Positions 23,404 through 29,192 of a DNA stretch of 29,192 bases are shown piece by piece; the first letter of the stretch is position 1, and each line of letters opens with the position of its first letter. The position numbers and the translations under genes were made by a program. Below the pieces are notes generated by a model, which ran no database searches, was not told where the DNA came from, and was given only the letters and a program-made list of their open reading frames with translations. Source of the DNA: a virus; the IMG/VR virus record IMGVR_UViG_3300031215_000053, positions 1 through 29,192 of that record, one strand, 5' to 3'.

Positions 23404-24239
23404 TACTTTGTCTCCTTGAGGGGAAGCAGGAACGTGTCTCGTTCCAGCATGGTTGAGATACATGCGTACCCGACGAGGTCGAGGTAGGCGTCGAGGTACG
23501 GGTCGTCGTCGAAGTCGGCTTTGCCAGCTTCCCAGTCGTTTTTGCCGTGCAAGATACGGGCGTGCTTGTCTGACATTCGGACGAGCAGCCCGACCTGTTC
23601 GAACTCTAAAATGTTTCCTGCACCGTACTTGTGGTGGCGTTCGACGAGAAGGTTGACGATCGTCTTTCTCAGGTCGTCGCGTGATTCGAACGTGTTGAGG
23701 AAACGGAAGGCGTTAGCCCCAATGTCTTGCAGGATGAGGGGCAGTTCGTCTTCGTTTGCGGTGCCCAACACTTGTTTGCCTTCGGCTATCAGCTGGCTTG
23801 TTGGTGACGGTGCTTCTTCTGCGATCACCATGATCCATGCTGCCGCGTCTTCGGCTGCTTCGTTCCATGTTTCTGTGTCCAACTTGTATCTCCTGTAGAT
23901 GGTGGGGTGGGCCCGTAGTAGCGGGGCGATTGCTGTGAGTGCTTGCTTGTGGAGGCGGTGGGCGTGCGTTTTTGACATGCCGATGCGTGGCCCGAGTTGA
24001 CGGAACGAAAGCCTTTCGGCGTCGATGCCGTTCAACAGGTATTGGTGTTCTAGGGTGAGGGCGGCAGCGCATTGTGCGACTGCTTCTCTGAGGATTTGTA
24101 GTTCTTCTGCCGATTCGTCGATTGCTTGGCCTGGTGCGGTTCGCATGATGGCGTCGATCGGGTTAAACGGCGTTTTGGGGTCGGCGGTCCACGCCCATCG
24201 GCGGTGGTCGCCTGGTGTTTCTTGGCGGGGGCGGTCCAT
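23403..24239 (-). CDS. Sigma-region-4-like HTH fused to Nmad1/DUF1599-like domain
   Basis: 278 residues in three parts. Residues about 48-110 resemble sigma-70 region 4: ALTLEHQYLLNGIDAERLSF, then a helix-turn-helix in RQLGPRIGMSKTHAHRLHKQ. Residues 115-190 are helical and unknown. Residues about 190-270 match the Nmad1/DUF1599 pattern: LVERHHKYGAGNILEF, GLLVRMSDKHARI, DDDPYLDAYLDLVGYACI. Nmad1 is a family predicted to act in modified-nucleotide metabolism of phages. No sigma region 2 is present, so it could bind a promoter or anti-sigma partner but is not a complete sigma factor. TAATG junctions with both neighbours. A longer frame from 24854 runs through other genes. Confidence 0.75.
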   Translation of the reverse strand: MDRPRQETPGDHRRWAWTADPKTPFNPIDAIMRTAPGQAIDESAEELQILREAVAQCAAALTLEHQYLLNGIDAERLSFRQLGPRIGMSKTHAHRLHKQALTAIAPLLRAHPTIYRRYKLDTETWNEAAEDAAAWIMVIAEEAPSPTSQLIAEGKQVLGTANEDELPLILQDIGANAFRFLNTFESRDDLRKTIVNLLVERHHKYGAGNILEFEQVGLLVRMSDKHARILHGKNDWEAGKADFDDDPYLDAYLDLVGYACISTMLERDTFLLPLKETK

Positions 24240-24724
24240 TAGGCGAACACATCTTCGTTGTCGGGGACCGTTTGCGGGTCTGTGGGGAAGTGGTCGGTGT
24301 GGAGCGCCCAGTAGTGCTTGCCTTCGGGGAAGGTGAGTAGTTCGCCGTGGGTTTGTGCGGCGTCTTGCCAGGTGTGGGTTGCGTCTTGCCACCACACGTT
24401 TTTTGCGGAGCTGTATACGAAGAGTTCGGTTGGTCCAAGTTTGGACCATTTGTTGAGGGCTTCGAGTTTTTCTTGCTTGATTTTGAGGGTGTTGTCTCGT
24501 CCGATGCCCATGCATTCGATGAAGCACCAGCGGGATAGGCGGTCGGGTGTGTAGCGCATGGCGTCGGTCATGTCGTTGAGGTAGAGGCCATCGCCGTTTT
24601 GCCAGATGCGGTTGAGTCCGAGGGTGTGCGTTTTCCCGTGGTGGACGAGGTCGCACGCGTTTTCGGCTTGGTCGCCCATTTGGGTGACGCGTTGGGTCCA
24701 GTTCTTTTGATGGAAGGCGCTCAT
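24239..24724 (-). CDS. Putative PD-(D/E)XK-type nuclease
   Basis: 161 residues. It begins SAFHQKNWTQRVTQMGDQAEN and has D-M-R-Y-T-P-D-R, then WCFIECMGIGRD and LKIKQEKLEALNKW. An acidic residue, then E-C-M with K-x-K two turns on, recalls a PD-(D/E)XK core (E in FIEC, K in LKIK). Related small proteins occur in replication modules of actinophages. It lies beside RusA. The start at 24724 makes ATGA with the preceding stop; an earlier ATG at 24787 is unlikely. The nuclease call is tentative. Confidence 0.5.
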   Translation of the reverse strand: MSAFHQKNWTQRVTQMGDQAENACDLVHHGKTHTLGLNRIWQNGDGLYLNDMTDAMRYTPDRLSRWCFIECMGIGRDNTLKIKQEKLEALNKWSKLGPTELFVYSSAKNVWWQDATHTWQDAAQTHGELLTFPEGKHYWALHTDHFPTDPQTVPDNEDVFA

Positions 24725-25020
24725 CGGTCCGTGCGTTCCCTCCATGCGGTTGTGTCGTCTCCGAAGTCGATGTCTTCGTTGAGCCACACGGCTGTTCCTT
24801 CGGCCTGGTCGTATCCCATGTAGTCGTGGATGTCGGTCGGGTCGATTTCGACACCGTTTTGGGTGATGGTGATGTTGTATTCGGGGTCGGTGAGCCAGCC
24901 GTGTTCTTCTGCGAATTCGAGGGCTTGTCCGATGGTGTCGAGGATGTAGCTGGAGTGCTGGGTGTCGGTGACCCCGTGTTGTTCGGAGTATTCGATTTGG
25001 TAGACGACGAGGGTGACCAT
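24721..25020 (-). CDS. Small acidic early protein, unknown
   Basis: 99 residues, strongly acidic, with VTLVVYQIEYSEQHG at the start, a helix (DTIGQALEFAEEHGW) and a beta C-terminus (YNITITQNGVEIDP, GTAVWLNEDIDFGDD). Coupled to RusA by TGATG and to the next gene by ATGA. Its acidity could suit a DNA mimic or regulator; this is speculative. Confidence 0.6.
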   Translation of the reverse strand: MVTLVVYQIEYSEQHGVTDTQHSSYILDTIGQALEFAEEHGWLTDPEYNITITQNGVEIDPTDIHDYMGYDQAEGTAVWLNEDIDFGDDTTAWRERTDR

Positions 25021-25370
25021 CAGAGCTTTCTCATTTCCAGGTAGCCGATTTGTTTGTCGTCTTCCCAGACGACACCGTTCAGGGAGTCGAGGATCGTTTT
25101 GGCGTAGTTGTCGATGTCGCCGCGCAGTTTGCGTTCCTTGTAGTCGTCGCATTCGGTGACGGACAGGTAGAAGTGGTCGTTCGACAGGCCGATTTCGACG
25201 GCGATTGGGCCGTCGAACTTTTCGAAACTGGTGGCGAGTTCTGCTTGTACGGCTGCAAGGATTCGGGCTTCGGCGTCCCTTGTTGCTTTCGGTGTGTAGG
25301 CGTGGCCGTTGGCTACTCGGGGCCGCTGCTTTGCGTGCGGCTTCCAGGGGATTTTGATGTCGAGTCTCAT
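25020..25370 (-). CDS. RusA-like Holliday junction resolvase
   Basis: 116 residues, normal for RusA. It cleaves four-way DNA junctions, resolving branched replication or recombination products before packaging. Visible: KPHAKQRPRVANGHAYTP near the N-terminus, the catalytic acids D85 and D87 in RGDIDNYAKTILDSLNGVVW, and D104/D105 in EDDKQI, matching E. coli RusA D70, D72 and D91. Overlaps neighbours by ATGA and TGATG. No other resolvase seen here. Confidence 0.92.
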   Translation of the reverse strand: MRLDIKIPWKPHAKQRPRVANGHAYTPKATRDAEARILAAVQAELATSFEKFDGPIAVEIGLSNDHFYLSVTECDDYKERKLRGDIDNYAKTILDSLNGVVWEDDKQIGYLEMRKL

Positions 25371-25588
25371 ACATCCTCAGGGCTGAAATAGTTGCGGAAT
25401 GCGTCCTCGAACTCGGTGAAGAGGCGGTAGTCGAGAGCGATTATCTGATTGTCGTTGAGCGCGTGCTCGACGCCTGCCCAACGGTATTGGTCGATTGTCG
25501 CTTCCGAGTTGGTGAGCAGTACGAGCAGGTGGCGTGCTTCGTCTTCGTCGAGTTCGATGATCAGTTTTCGTTGCGGGGCTGAGTCCAT
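25367..25588 (-). CDS. Small acidic protein, unknown
   Basis: 73 residues, mostly helical and acidic (LIIELDEDEARHLLVLLTNS, YRLFTEFEDAFRNYF). First gene after the only gap in the leftward unit, with AGGA four bases before the ATG. Small helical proteins like this are common in early phage regions; no function assigned. Confidence 0.65.
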   Translation of the reverse strand: MDSAPQRKLIIELDEDEARHLLVLLTNSEATIDQYRWAGVEHALNDNQIIALDYRLFTEFEDAFRNYFSPEDV

Positions 25589-25618
25589 AGTTCCTATTCT
25601 ACCCTAAGGTTGCATGTT
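25589..25618 (-). promoter_or_regulatory. Only gap in the leftward unit, possible promoter
   Basis: 30 bases between the primase stop and the next ATG. Read leftward it contains TTAGGG then TAGAAT, a good sigma-70-like -10 box, then AGGAACT. No convincing -35 at the usual distance (GCATAA only). Could be a weak internal promoter. Confidence 0.3.
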
Positions 25619-26563
25619 TTATGCGTGTGAGTAGCATCTTTCGATGATCCCCATGATTTGTTCGTCGCAGTCTTCGCGGCCAAAAAACTTGCCCCATCGG
25701 GTGTCTGCGTCTTTGACGATTGAGAAAGCGGCTGGCATTGACATGCCATCCTCTTTCAGGTTGTACCCCAGTTTTGCGAGCGTGTTGGAGCGATCTCTGC
25801 CTTCGAGTGGCCCGTCACGCCAGATCGAGTAGGTGAGTCCTCGGACGGCGGTCAGTAACGCTTGGATGTTGTCGGGGACTGGACCGTCGAATGTTGCGAC
25901 GGGTGGCGGTGTCCATAGGGCTGCGACCGTTTCGAGGGCGTCCAGGGCGGTGTATCGCAGCTTGAGGGTTAACCATTCTTCGAGGCCGTACAGGTCGTCG
26001 TAGCCGTCACAAAACTTGCGTTCGTGTTGTGTGGTGTCTGACAGGTATCCGTGGTAGGGGAGGCGCACATAGTTCCCGATTTTTCCTGTTTCTAGTGTTT
26101 CGGATTTCGGGTTTACTTCTTTCGGGTCGTAGTTGACGGCTTTGCACGCGGCCATCAAAGCTCGCCGCATGTGTGCGGCGTTCGCTTTGCCGCCTTCGGG
26201 GAACACCCACAGGTGGTAGCCGTTGCGTGTCTGTTCGATGTGGCCGAACACGTTTTTGATTTCGAGCATGATGCGGAGTGTGTTCGCCAAGCCCCACATT
26301 TTTGGGAAGTCGTGGTCGAAGTCTTTGCCGTCGACATCTATGCATCCCCAGGTGACGTGTGAGTGTCCGTCGATGGATGTTCCGAGGTGCGGGTACACCC
26401 CAATCCATCGCTTCCCTGCTGGCGAACACAGATGGTCTACGGTGTCGGCGTAGGCGTGGGGGCCTCGGGCGATTCCGCTTCCTGGGCCGTCCCAGGTGCC
26501 GAGGGCGTCTGGTCGGCCTTTGAAGAGGTGGTGGAATTGTTTGATGGCGTCGGATTCGTTCAA
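25619..26563 (-). CDS. AEP-superfamily DNA primase (prim-pol type)
   Basis: 314 residues. It is the archaeo-eukaryotic primase type, which makes primers and may also polymerise. Motif I is GCIDVDGKDF with D76 and D78; motif II is RNGYHLWVF with H117; a later GNYVRLPYH (163-171) could hold motif III. The C-terminal part (200-314) is helical, as in phage primases with an accessory domain. The start is TTG at 26563, in TTGA overlap with a tiny gene, with GGGAG six bases upstream. The RecA/DnaB-like helicase gene lies nearby. No separate DNA polymerase is seen in the window. Confidence 0.82.
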   Translation of the reverse strand: MNESDAIKQFHHLFKGRPDALGTWDGPGSGIARGPHAYADTVDHLCSPAGKRWIGVYPHLGTSIDGHSHVTWGCIDVDGKDFDHDFPKMWGLANTLRIMLEIKNVFGHIEQTRNGYHLWVFPEGGKANAAHMRRALMAACKAVNYDPKEVNPKSETLETGKIGNYVRLPYHGYLSDTTQHERKFCDGYDDLYGLEEWLTLKLRYTALDALETVAALWTPPPVATFDGPVPDNIQALLTAVRGLTYSIWRDGPLEGRDRSNTLAKLGYNLKEDGMSMPAAFSIVKDADTRWGKFFGREDCDEQIMGIIERCYSHA

Positions 26564-26646
26564 AGGAGTCTCCCGAGCGCTTGGACGAGCATGACGATGA
26601 GGAAGGTGCCTGCGATGAGGGGGATGAGTTCACGCACTTGGGCCAT
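26560..26646 (-). CDS. 28-residue membrane peptide
   Basis: A short frame, MAQVRELIPLIAGTFLIVML then VQALGRLL, with one hydrophobic span (9-24) and basic ends. It overlaps the zinc-ribbon gene by 17 bases and ends on TGA that forms TTGA with the primase start, so it bridges the two. It may be a real membrane peptide or a coupling leader for primase. Confidence 0.45.
   Translation of the reverse strand: MAQVRELIPLIAGTFLIVMLVQALGRLL
26569..26574 (-). promoter_or_regulatory. Ribosome binding site deciding the TTG start of primase
   Basis: GGGAGA on the - strand ends five bases before TTG at 26563 and is the only good site near the N-terminus. No in-frame ATG is better placed, so the unusual TTG is preferred. 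Confidence 0.55.
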
Positions 26647-26857
26647 CTCCGTAGCCTTTCTTGTAGAAGGTGCCTCGCATTTGTTGTTTGTGGTTTGCGG
26701 GGCGGTCGGGAAGGTTTTTGTATCCTGATTTGCAGATGGGGCAGGGTGAGCTGCATGCGATTGCGTCGCAGTGCTGGCAGACGAGCACGTCTGAGATCAT
26801 TGTTTTCACTGATTCGCAGATCCCACATGTCCTTTTGCGTGTCATGGTTGGTGCCAT
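26630..26857 (-). CDS. Small double zinc-ribbon protein
   Basis: 75 residues. Cysteines at 11/14 (CGIC), 27/30 (CQHC), 35, 39 and 42 (CPIC) suit one or two zinc ribbons, followed by a basic tail (KSGYKNLPDRP, MRGTFYKKGYG). Such proteins may bind nucleic acid or bridge replication proteins. ATG at 26857 overlaps the helicase stop (TGATG); a second ATG four codons in is possible. Function unknown. Confidence 0.7.
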   Translation of the reverse strand: MAPTMTRKRTCGICESVKTMISDVLVCQHCDAIACSSPCPICKSGYKNLPDRPANHKQQMRGTFYKKGYGDGPSA

Positions 26858-27945
26858 CAGAAGGCCTCCTGTTCGTAGCTGGCGGGTGCGGGTTCGGCGG
26901 GTGCGCCGAATGTGTTCAGGTATTGTTGGGGGAGGTCGCCGTCGTCGAGTTCGTATAGGCGTCCTGTTGATAGGTCCATTTCGAAATCGATTTCGTCTAC
27001 CAAACTGCCTCCTGGTCGTTTGTTTTTGACGAGGTTGGCGGACAGTGTGTATTCGTGGATGCGGAGGTCGTGGGCGAGTTCTTCTCGTCGGTCGTTGAGT
27101 GCTTCGCTGTTGGGGTTGCGTAACAGTTTACCTCTGACTTCGATGAGTTCGGACATGATCGCAGCTTTTTTGCGGCGCACTCCGATCATCATGGTGGCGT
27201 GTTGTTCGCCACCATAGTTGCCAGATGAGATTGTCATTTCTCGTCCTTCGGCTCCGCCGCTGCGTGATGTTTGGTGGATGGCGATCATGCCTACTTCGTT
27301 GTGTGATACGAACGATTTGAGGATGTCCATTTTTTGGGGGACGACTTCTGCGCCCATCACGAGGTCGACGTAGTCGACGATGGTGATGTCTGCCGAGTCT
27401 CCCCACACGTCGCATGCTTCTTTGTAGCCGTCGTTGAGTGCTGATGGGGTGAGGGATTTGTCGAACACGATCAGGTTGGGGAAGTGTTCTTCTGCGACGG
27501 AGCGGAGCAGGCTGATGGCTTCTTTGTCGCCTTGCGCTACTTTTTGTTCGAGTTCTCGGGCGGGGATGCCGTGGACGAGTGAGGCGAGTTTGGCGAGGGT
27601 GAGGGTGTTGGGTTCGTCTGGTTCCCACCAGGCGATGCGGGCTTTCGGGTTGGATCGCAACATTTCTAGCAGTAGTAGCGTTTTGCCTGAGTGGGAGTAG
27701 CCGACGATGAGTGCGAGGTGGCCTGGGCTGATGCCTCTCATTTCGTCGTCGAACTTTCGGATGCCTGTGTAGAAGCGTTTGGTGTTTTGCGCTTCGTGGA
27801 CGAATGCGTCTGCGGCTGCGGAGAATGGTTTGTAATGTTTGCGGGGTTTGGTGAATGCGGGTTCGTTGCGGGCTGGTTCTGTTGGGGTTTCGAGTGTGGA
27901 CCAGGCGGCTGCGGCTTGTTCGGCGGTCATGGGTGTTGGGGTCAT
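26857..27945 (-). CDS. RecA/DnaB-like ATPase (replicative helicase candidate)
   Basis: 362 residues. It has a RecA-fold core: Walker A GYSHSGKT (82-89), a downstream WWEPDEP with likely catalytic E108, Walker B ITIVDYVD (D191), the HQTSRSGGAEG sensor-like segment (224-234), and a basic loop (VRRKK). This is the DnaB C-terminal pattern without the DnaB N-terminal primase-binding domain, as in many phage helicases. It precedes a primase, supporting a helicase-primase pair. ATG at 27945 is chosen for its ATGA overlap; an earlier start at 28014 would overlap the preceding gene. Confidence 0.82.
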   Translation of the reverse strand: MTPTPMTAEQAAAAWSTLETPTEPARNEPAFTKPRKHYKPFSAAADAFVHEAQNTKRFYTGIRKFDDEMRGISPGHLALIVGYSHSGKTLLLLEMLRSNPKARIAWWEPDEPNTLTLAKLASLVHGIPARELEQKVAQGDKEAISLLRSVAEEHFPNLIVFDKSLTPSALNDGYKEACDVWGDSADITIVDYVDLVMGAEVVPQKMDILKSFVSHNEVGMIAIHQTSRSGGAEGREMTISSGNYGGEQHATMMIGVRRKKAAIMSELIEVRGKLLRNPNSEALNDRREELAHDLRIHEYTLSANLVKNKRPGGSLVDEIDFEMDLSTGRLYELDDGDLPQQYLNTFGAPAEPAPASYEQEAF

Positions 27946-28445
27946 GGGTTCCGTTTCTGTTGTCGAGGTGATGGCACAGCTTCGACGGGGTAGGCGACTT
28001 GTCCCGCTTCGCACGGGCCGATCTGGTCGGTGATGATCTCATTGGCCGAACTTGCGGGCCACAGGAACACACCGACGCCATCGGTCACGATTACTTCGTC
28101 GCTCAGAGAGAGTGATTCAATGACCACTTGGCCCACGATCAGGACGGGTTTGCCGAGCTTCACGACACCGTGTACAACGTCGTACGGCTCGTTGCCTGGG
28201 TGGACTTCCATCTCGCTGACGATCTCGACGGTGGGCGGATAGCCGAGGCCATTGCAGTCGGGGCAGGGTGGTGAGTTTCGACCGTAGACCTGGACGTTCC
28301 CGCTGCCGTCGCATGTCTCGCACCTGATCGGGCCGACAAGCCAGGTGATCTCGGCGGGTGCGATGTCCACACCGTTACCGAAACCCATCAGCTCGGGGAA
28401 CATGCGCTCGGCTAGCTGGCGGTCAACGACGTGTCGCTGCGTCAT
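27942..28445 (-). CDS. Protein with DnaJ-type zinc finger, no J domain
   Basis: 167 residues. CETCDGSGN (C42, C45) and CPDCNGLGY (C61, C64) form the CxxCxGxG pair of the DnaJ cysteine-rich domain, which can bind unfolded protein. No J domain (HPD) is present. The C-terminal half (about 75-165) is beta-rich with GKPVLIVGQVVIESL. ATG at 28445 is chosen for ATGA with the previous stop. Codon use favours GAG and CAG, unlike the genes further left. Function unknown; a small chaperone-like or adaptor protein is possible. Confidence 0.65.
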   Translation of the reverse strand: MTQRHVVDRQLAERMFPELMGFGNGVDIAPAEITWLVGPIRCETCDGSGNVQVYGRNSPPCPDCNGLGYPPTVEIVSEMEVHPGNEPYDVVHGVVKLGKPVLIVGQVVIESLSLSDEVIVTDGVGVFLWPASSANEIITDQIGPCEAGQVAYPVEAVPSPRQQKRNP

Positions 28446-28792
28446 GACGTTGCTTTCGGGGGCCCAACGGGCACGTATCGCACGTCCAGCGACCCACTGA
28501 ACGAGCAACCCACGGTCCACGGACCGTCCTCTGGAGAGTCCTCCCACTCGGGGCCGACCATCCAGCCCTCGACCTCGTCGGCGTTATCGAGCCAGGCGTG
28601 AACCCAGCAGGTCGTGCGGTCAACCTCGATGCCGTTCGCTTCGAGTTCGTCGGCGGAACAGTCCCACTCTTCGAGGGAGTGGACGGTGAAGTGCTCGCCA
28701 TGCGGCAGGCACTCCAATCGCCAGAGAGCGCCGTACGGTGTCGGTGTGAAGTGCAGAAGATGGTCAGGAGTAGCTCCGTGGTCTGCGGTCAT
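28442..28792 (-). CDS. Small Trp-rich early protein, unknown
   Basis: 116 residues, acidic and rich in Trp, His and Cys (YGALWRLECLPHGEHF, EVDRTTCWVHAWLDN, EVEGWMVGPEWEDSPED). It has ATGA overlaps on both sides. No family recognised. Codon use is GAG/CTG-rich like its right-hand neighbours. Confidence 0.6.
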   Translation of the reverse strand: MTADHGATPDHLLHFTPTPYGALWRLECLPHGEHFTVHSLEEWDCSADELEANGIEVDRTTCWVHAWLDNADEVEGWMVGPEWEDSPEDGPWTVGCSFSGSLDVRYVPVGPPKATS

Positions 28793-29112
28793 GACGTGAC
28801 CTCCAATGCGTCGAACCACGGCTGCATGGTCTTGCGGCCCGACGTGTCGCCGTGGTAAGCGCACCACAGTTCGAGGACAAGTTCCCGCACCTCGGGGATC
28901 TGGACGAGCATCGACAGGTCAGACAGCGGGCCGTCGATGAACGCTTGCGCTGCGGGCAGGGCACTCGGGTGCTGATCCAGAGACTCGCCTGGCGGGTCAT
29001 CGTCAATGCCGAGATGGGCGACGAGGTCGTAGTTGCCACGGTTGCGCCAGATCTCGGCGTCGATCACTTCGGCCAGCGTCGAGACGAGTGAAGCGGAGTG
29101 GTCTGCGCTCAC
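28789..29112 (-). CDS. Small helical early protein, unknown
   Basis: 107 residues, starting SADHSASLVSTLAEV, mostly helical and acidic (VIDAEIWRNRGNYDLVAHLG, SMLVQIPEVRELVLELW). The start is GTG in GTGA with the previous stop. I see no recognisable motif. Confidence 0.58.
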   Translation of the reverse strand: MSADHSASLVSTLAEVIDAEIWRNRGNYDLVAHLGIDDDPPGESLDQHPSALPAAQAFIDGPLSDLSMLVQIPEVRELVLELWCAYHGDTSGRKTMQPWFDALEVTS

Positions 29113-29192
29113 TGGTCGGCCCGCCTCGCCGTGCGAACCACGTTCGCTATGTCTCGCATGGCTGCGTTGTAGGCGTCTGACAACGTCGAACC
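29109..29192 (-). CDS. Partial gene at the right edge (C-terminus)
   Basis: 28 codons of open frame run in from the edge and end on the TGA that forms GTGA with the next start. The visible end reads GSTLSDAYNAAMRDIANVVR then TARRADQ, a helical basic tail. Its N-terminus is outside the window. Function unknown. Confidence 0.55.
   Translation of the reverse strand, partial: GSTLSDAYNAAMRDIANVVRTARRADQ

Noticed and set aside
24225-24245. CCTAATGG on the - strand as a motif copy for the early genes
   Set aside because: It is only the TAATG stop/start junction and has no GGGAC at the right distance.

Overview
The window is part of the genome of a tailed double-stranded DNA phage and shows no cellular gene. 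It holds a terminase pair, portal, scaffold, coat protein, head-tail connector genes, very large internal-virion-type proteins, tail fibres and an amidase endolysin on the + strand (411-21715). A tightly packed replication and early module lies on the - strand (21712 to the right edge). I see no tape measure, tail tube or sheath gene, and there are four long proteins between the nozzle/fibre genes and the receptor-binding fibres, so a short-tailed (podovirus-like) particle is the best guess. Moderately high GC, frequent NTGA start/stop overlaps, GTG/TTG starts, several Cys-rich mini-proteins and possibly leaderless genes recall phages of Actinobacteria. The host is inferred, not shown. No integrase, repressor, tRNA or CRISPR was found.

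Layout, + strand. 1-410 is a gene-free leader with two perfect hairpins. Then follow terminase (TerS, a small adhesin-like protein, TerL; 411-2880); a Cys-rich mini-protein, three small membrane proteins (holin candidates) and the portal (2911-5850); scaffold and coat (5899-7795), closed by a clear intrinsic terminator; head-tail connectors, a nozzle candidate and a His-rich fibre (7887-11275); four putative internal or ejection proteins (11310-17868); and a small protein, fibres with carbohydrate-binding-like folds, the endolysin and a mini-protein (17883-21715).

The most striking signal is a strictly spaced motif, GGGAC-N8-CTAATA, found six times, always on the + strand, always in an intergenic gap or over a stop codon, and always at the head of one of these six modules (388, 2888, 5852, 7864, 11277, 17852). 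It divides the late region into six units and is probably a late promoter or a start-associated regulator site. In three cases the ATG begins four bases after the motif with no good Shine-Dalgarno, which points to leaderless mRNA.

Layout, - strand, in transcription order from the right edge: a partial gene, two unknown genes, a DnaJ-type zinc-finger protein, a RecA/DnaB-like ATPase, a zinc-ribbon protein, a 28-residue membrane peptide, an AEP-type primase, then (after the only gap, 30 bases) a small acidic protein, a RusA resolvase, unknowns including a possible PD-(D/E)XK nuclease, an unusual fusion of a sigma-region-4-like HTH to an Nmad1/DUF1599-like domain, a His/Asp/Glu-repeat protein, several small unknowns and an HNH endonuclease. 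The early and late units meet tail to tail with their two stop codons overlapping in one CTAG.

Other leads are a well-placed internal ribosome site in the endolysin that would yield a separate cell-wall-binding subunit, His-x-His metal-binding repeats in a fibre, an RGG-like tract in a putative ejection protein, and a codon-use boundary near 27945.
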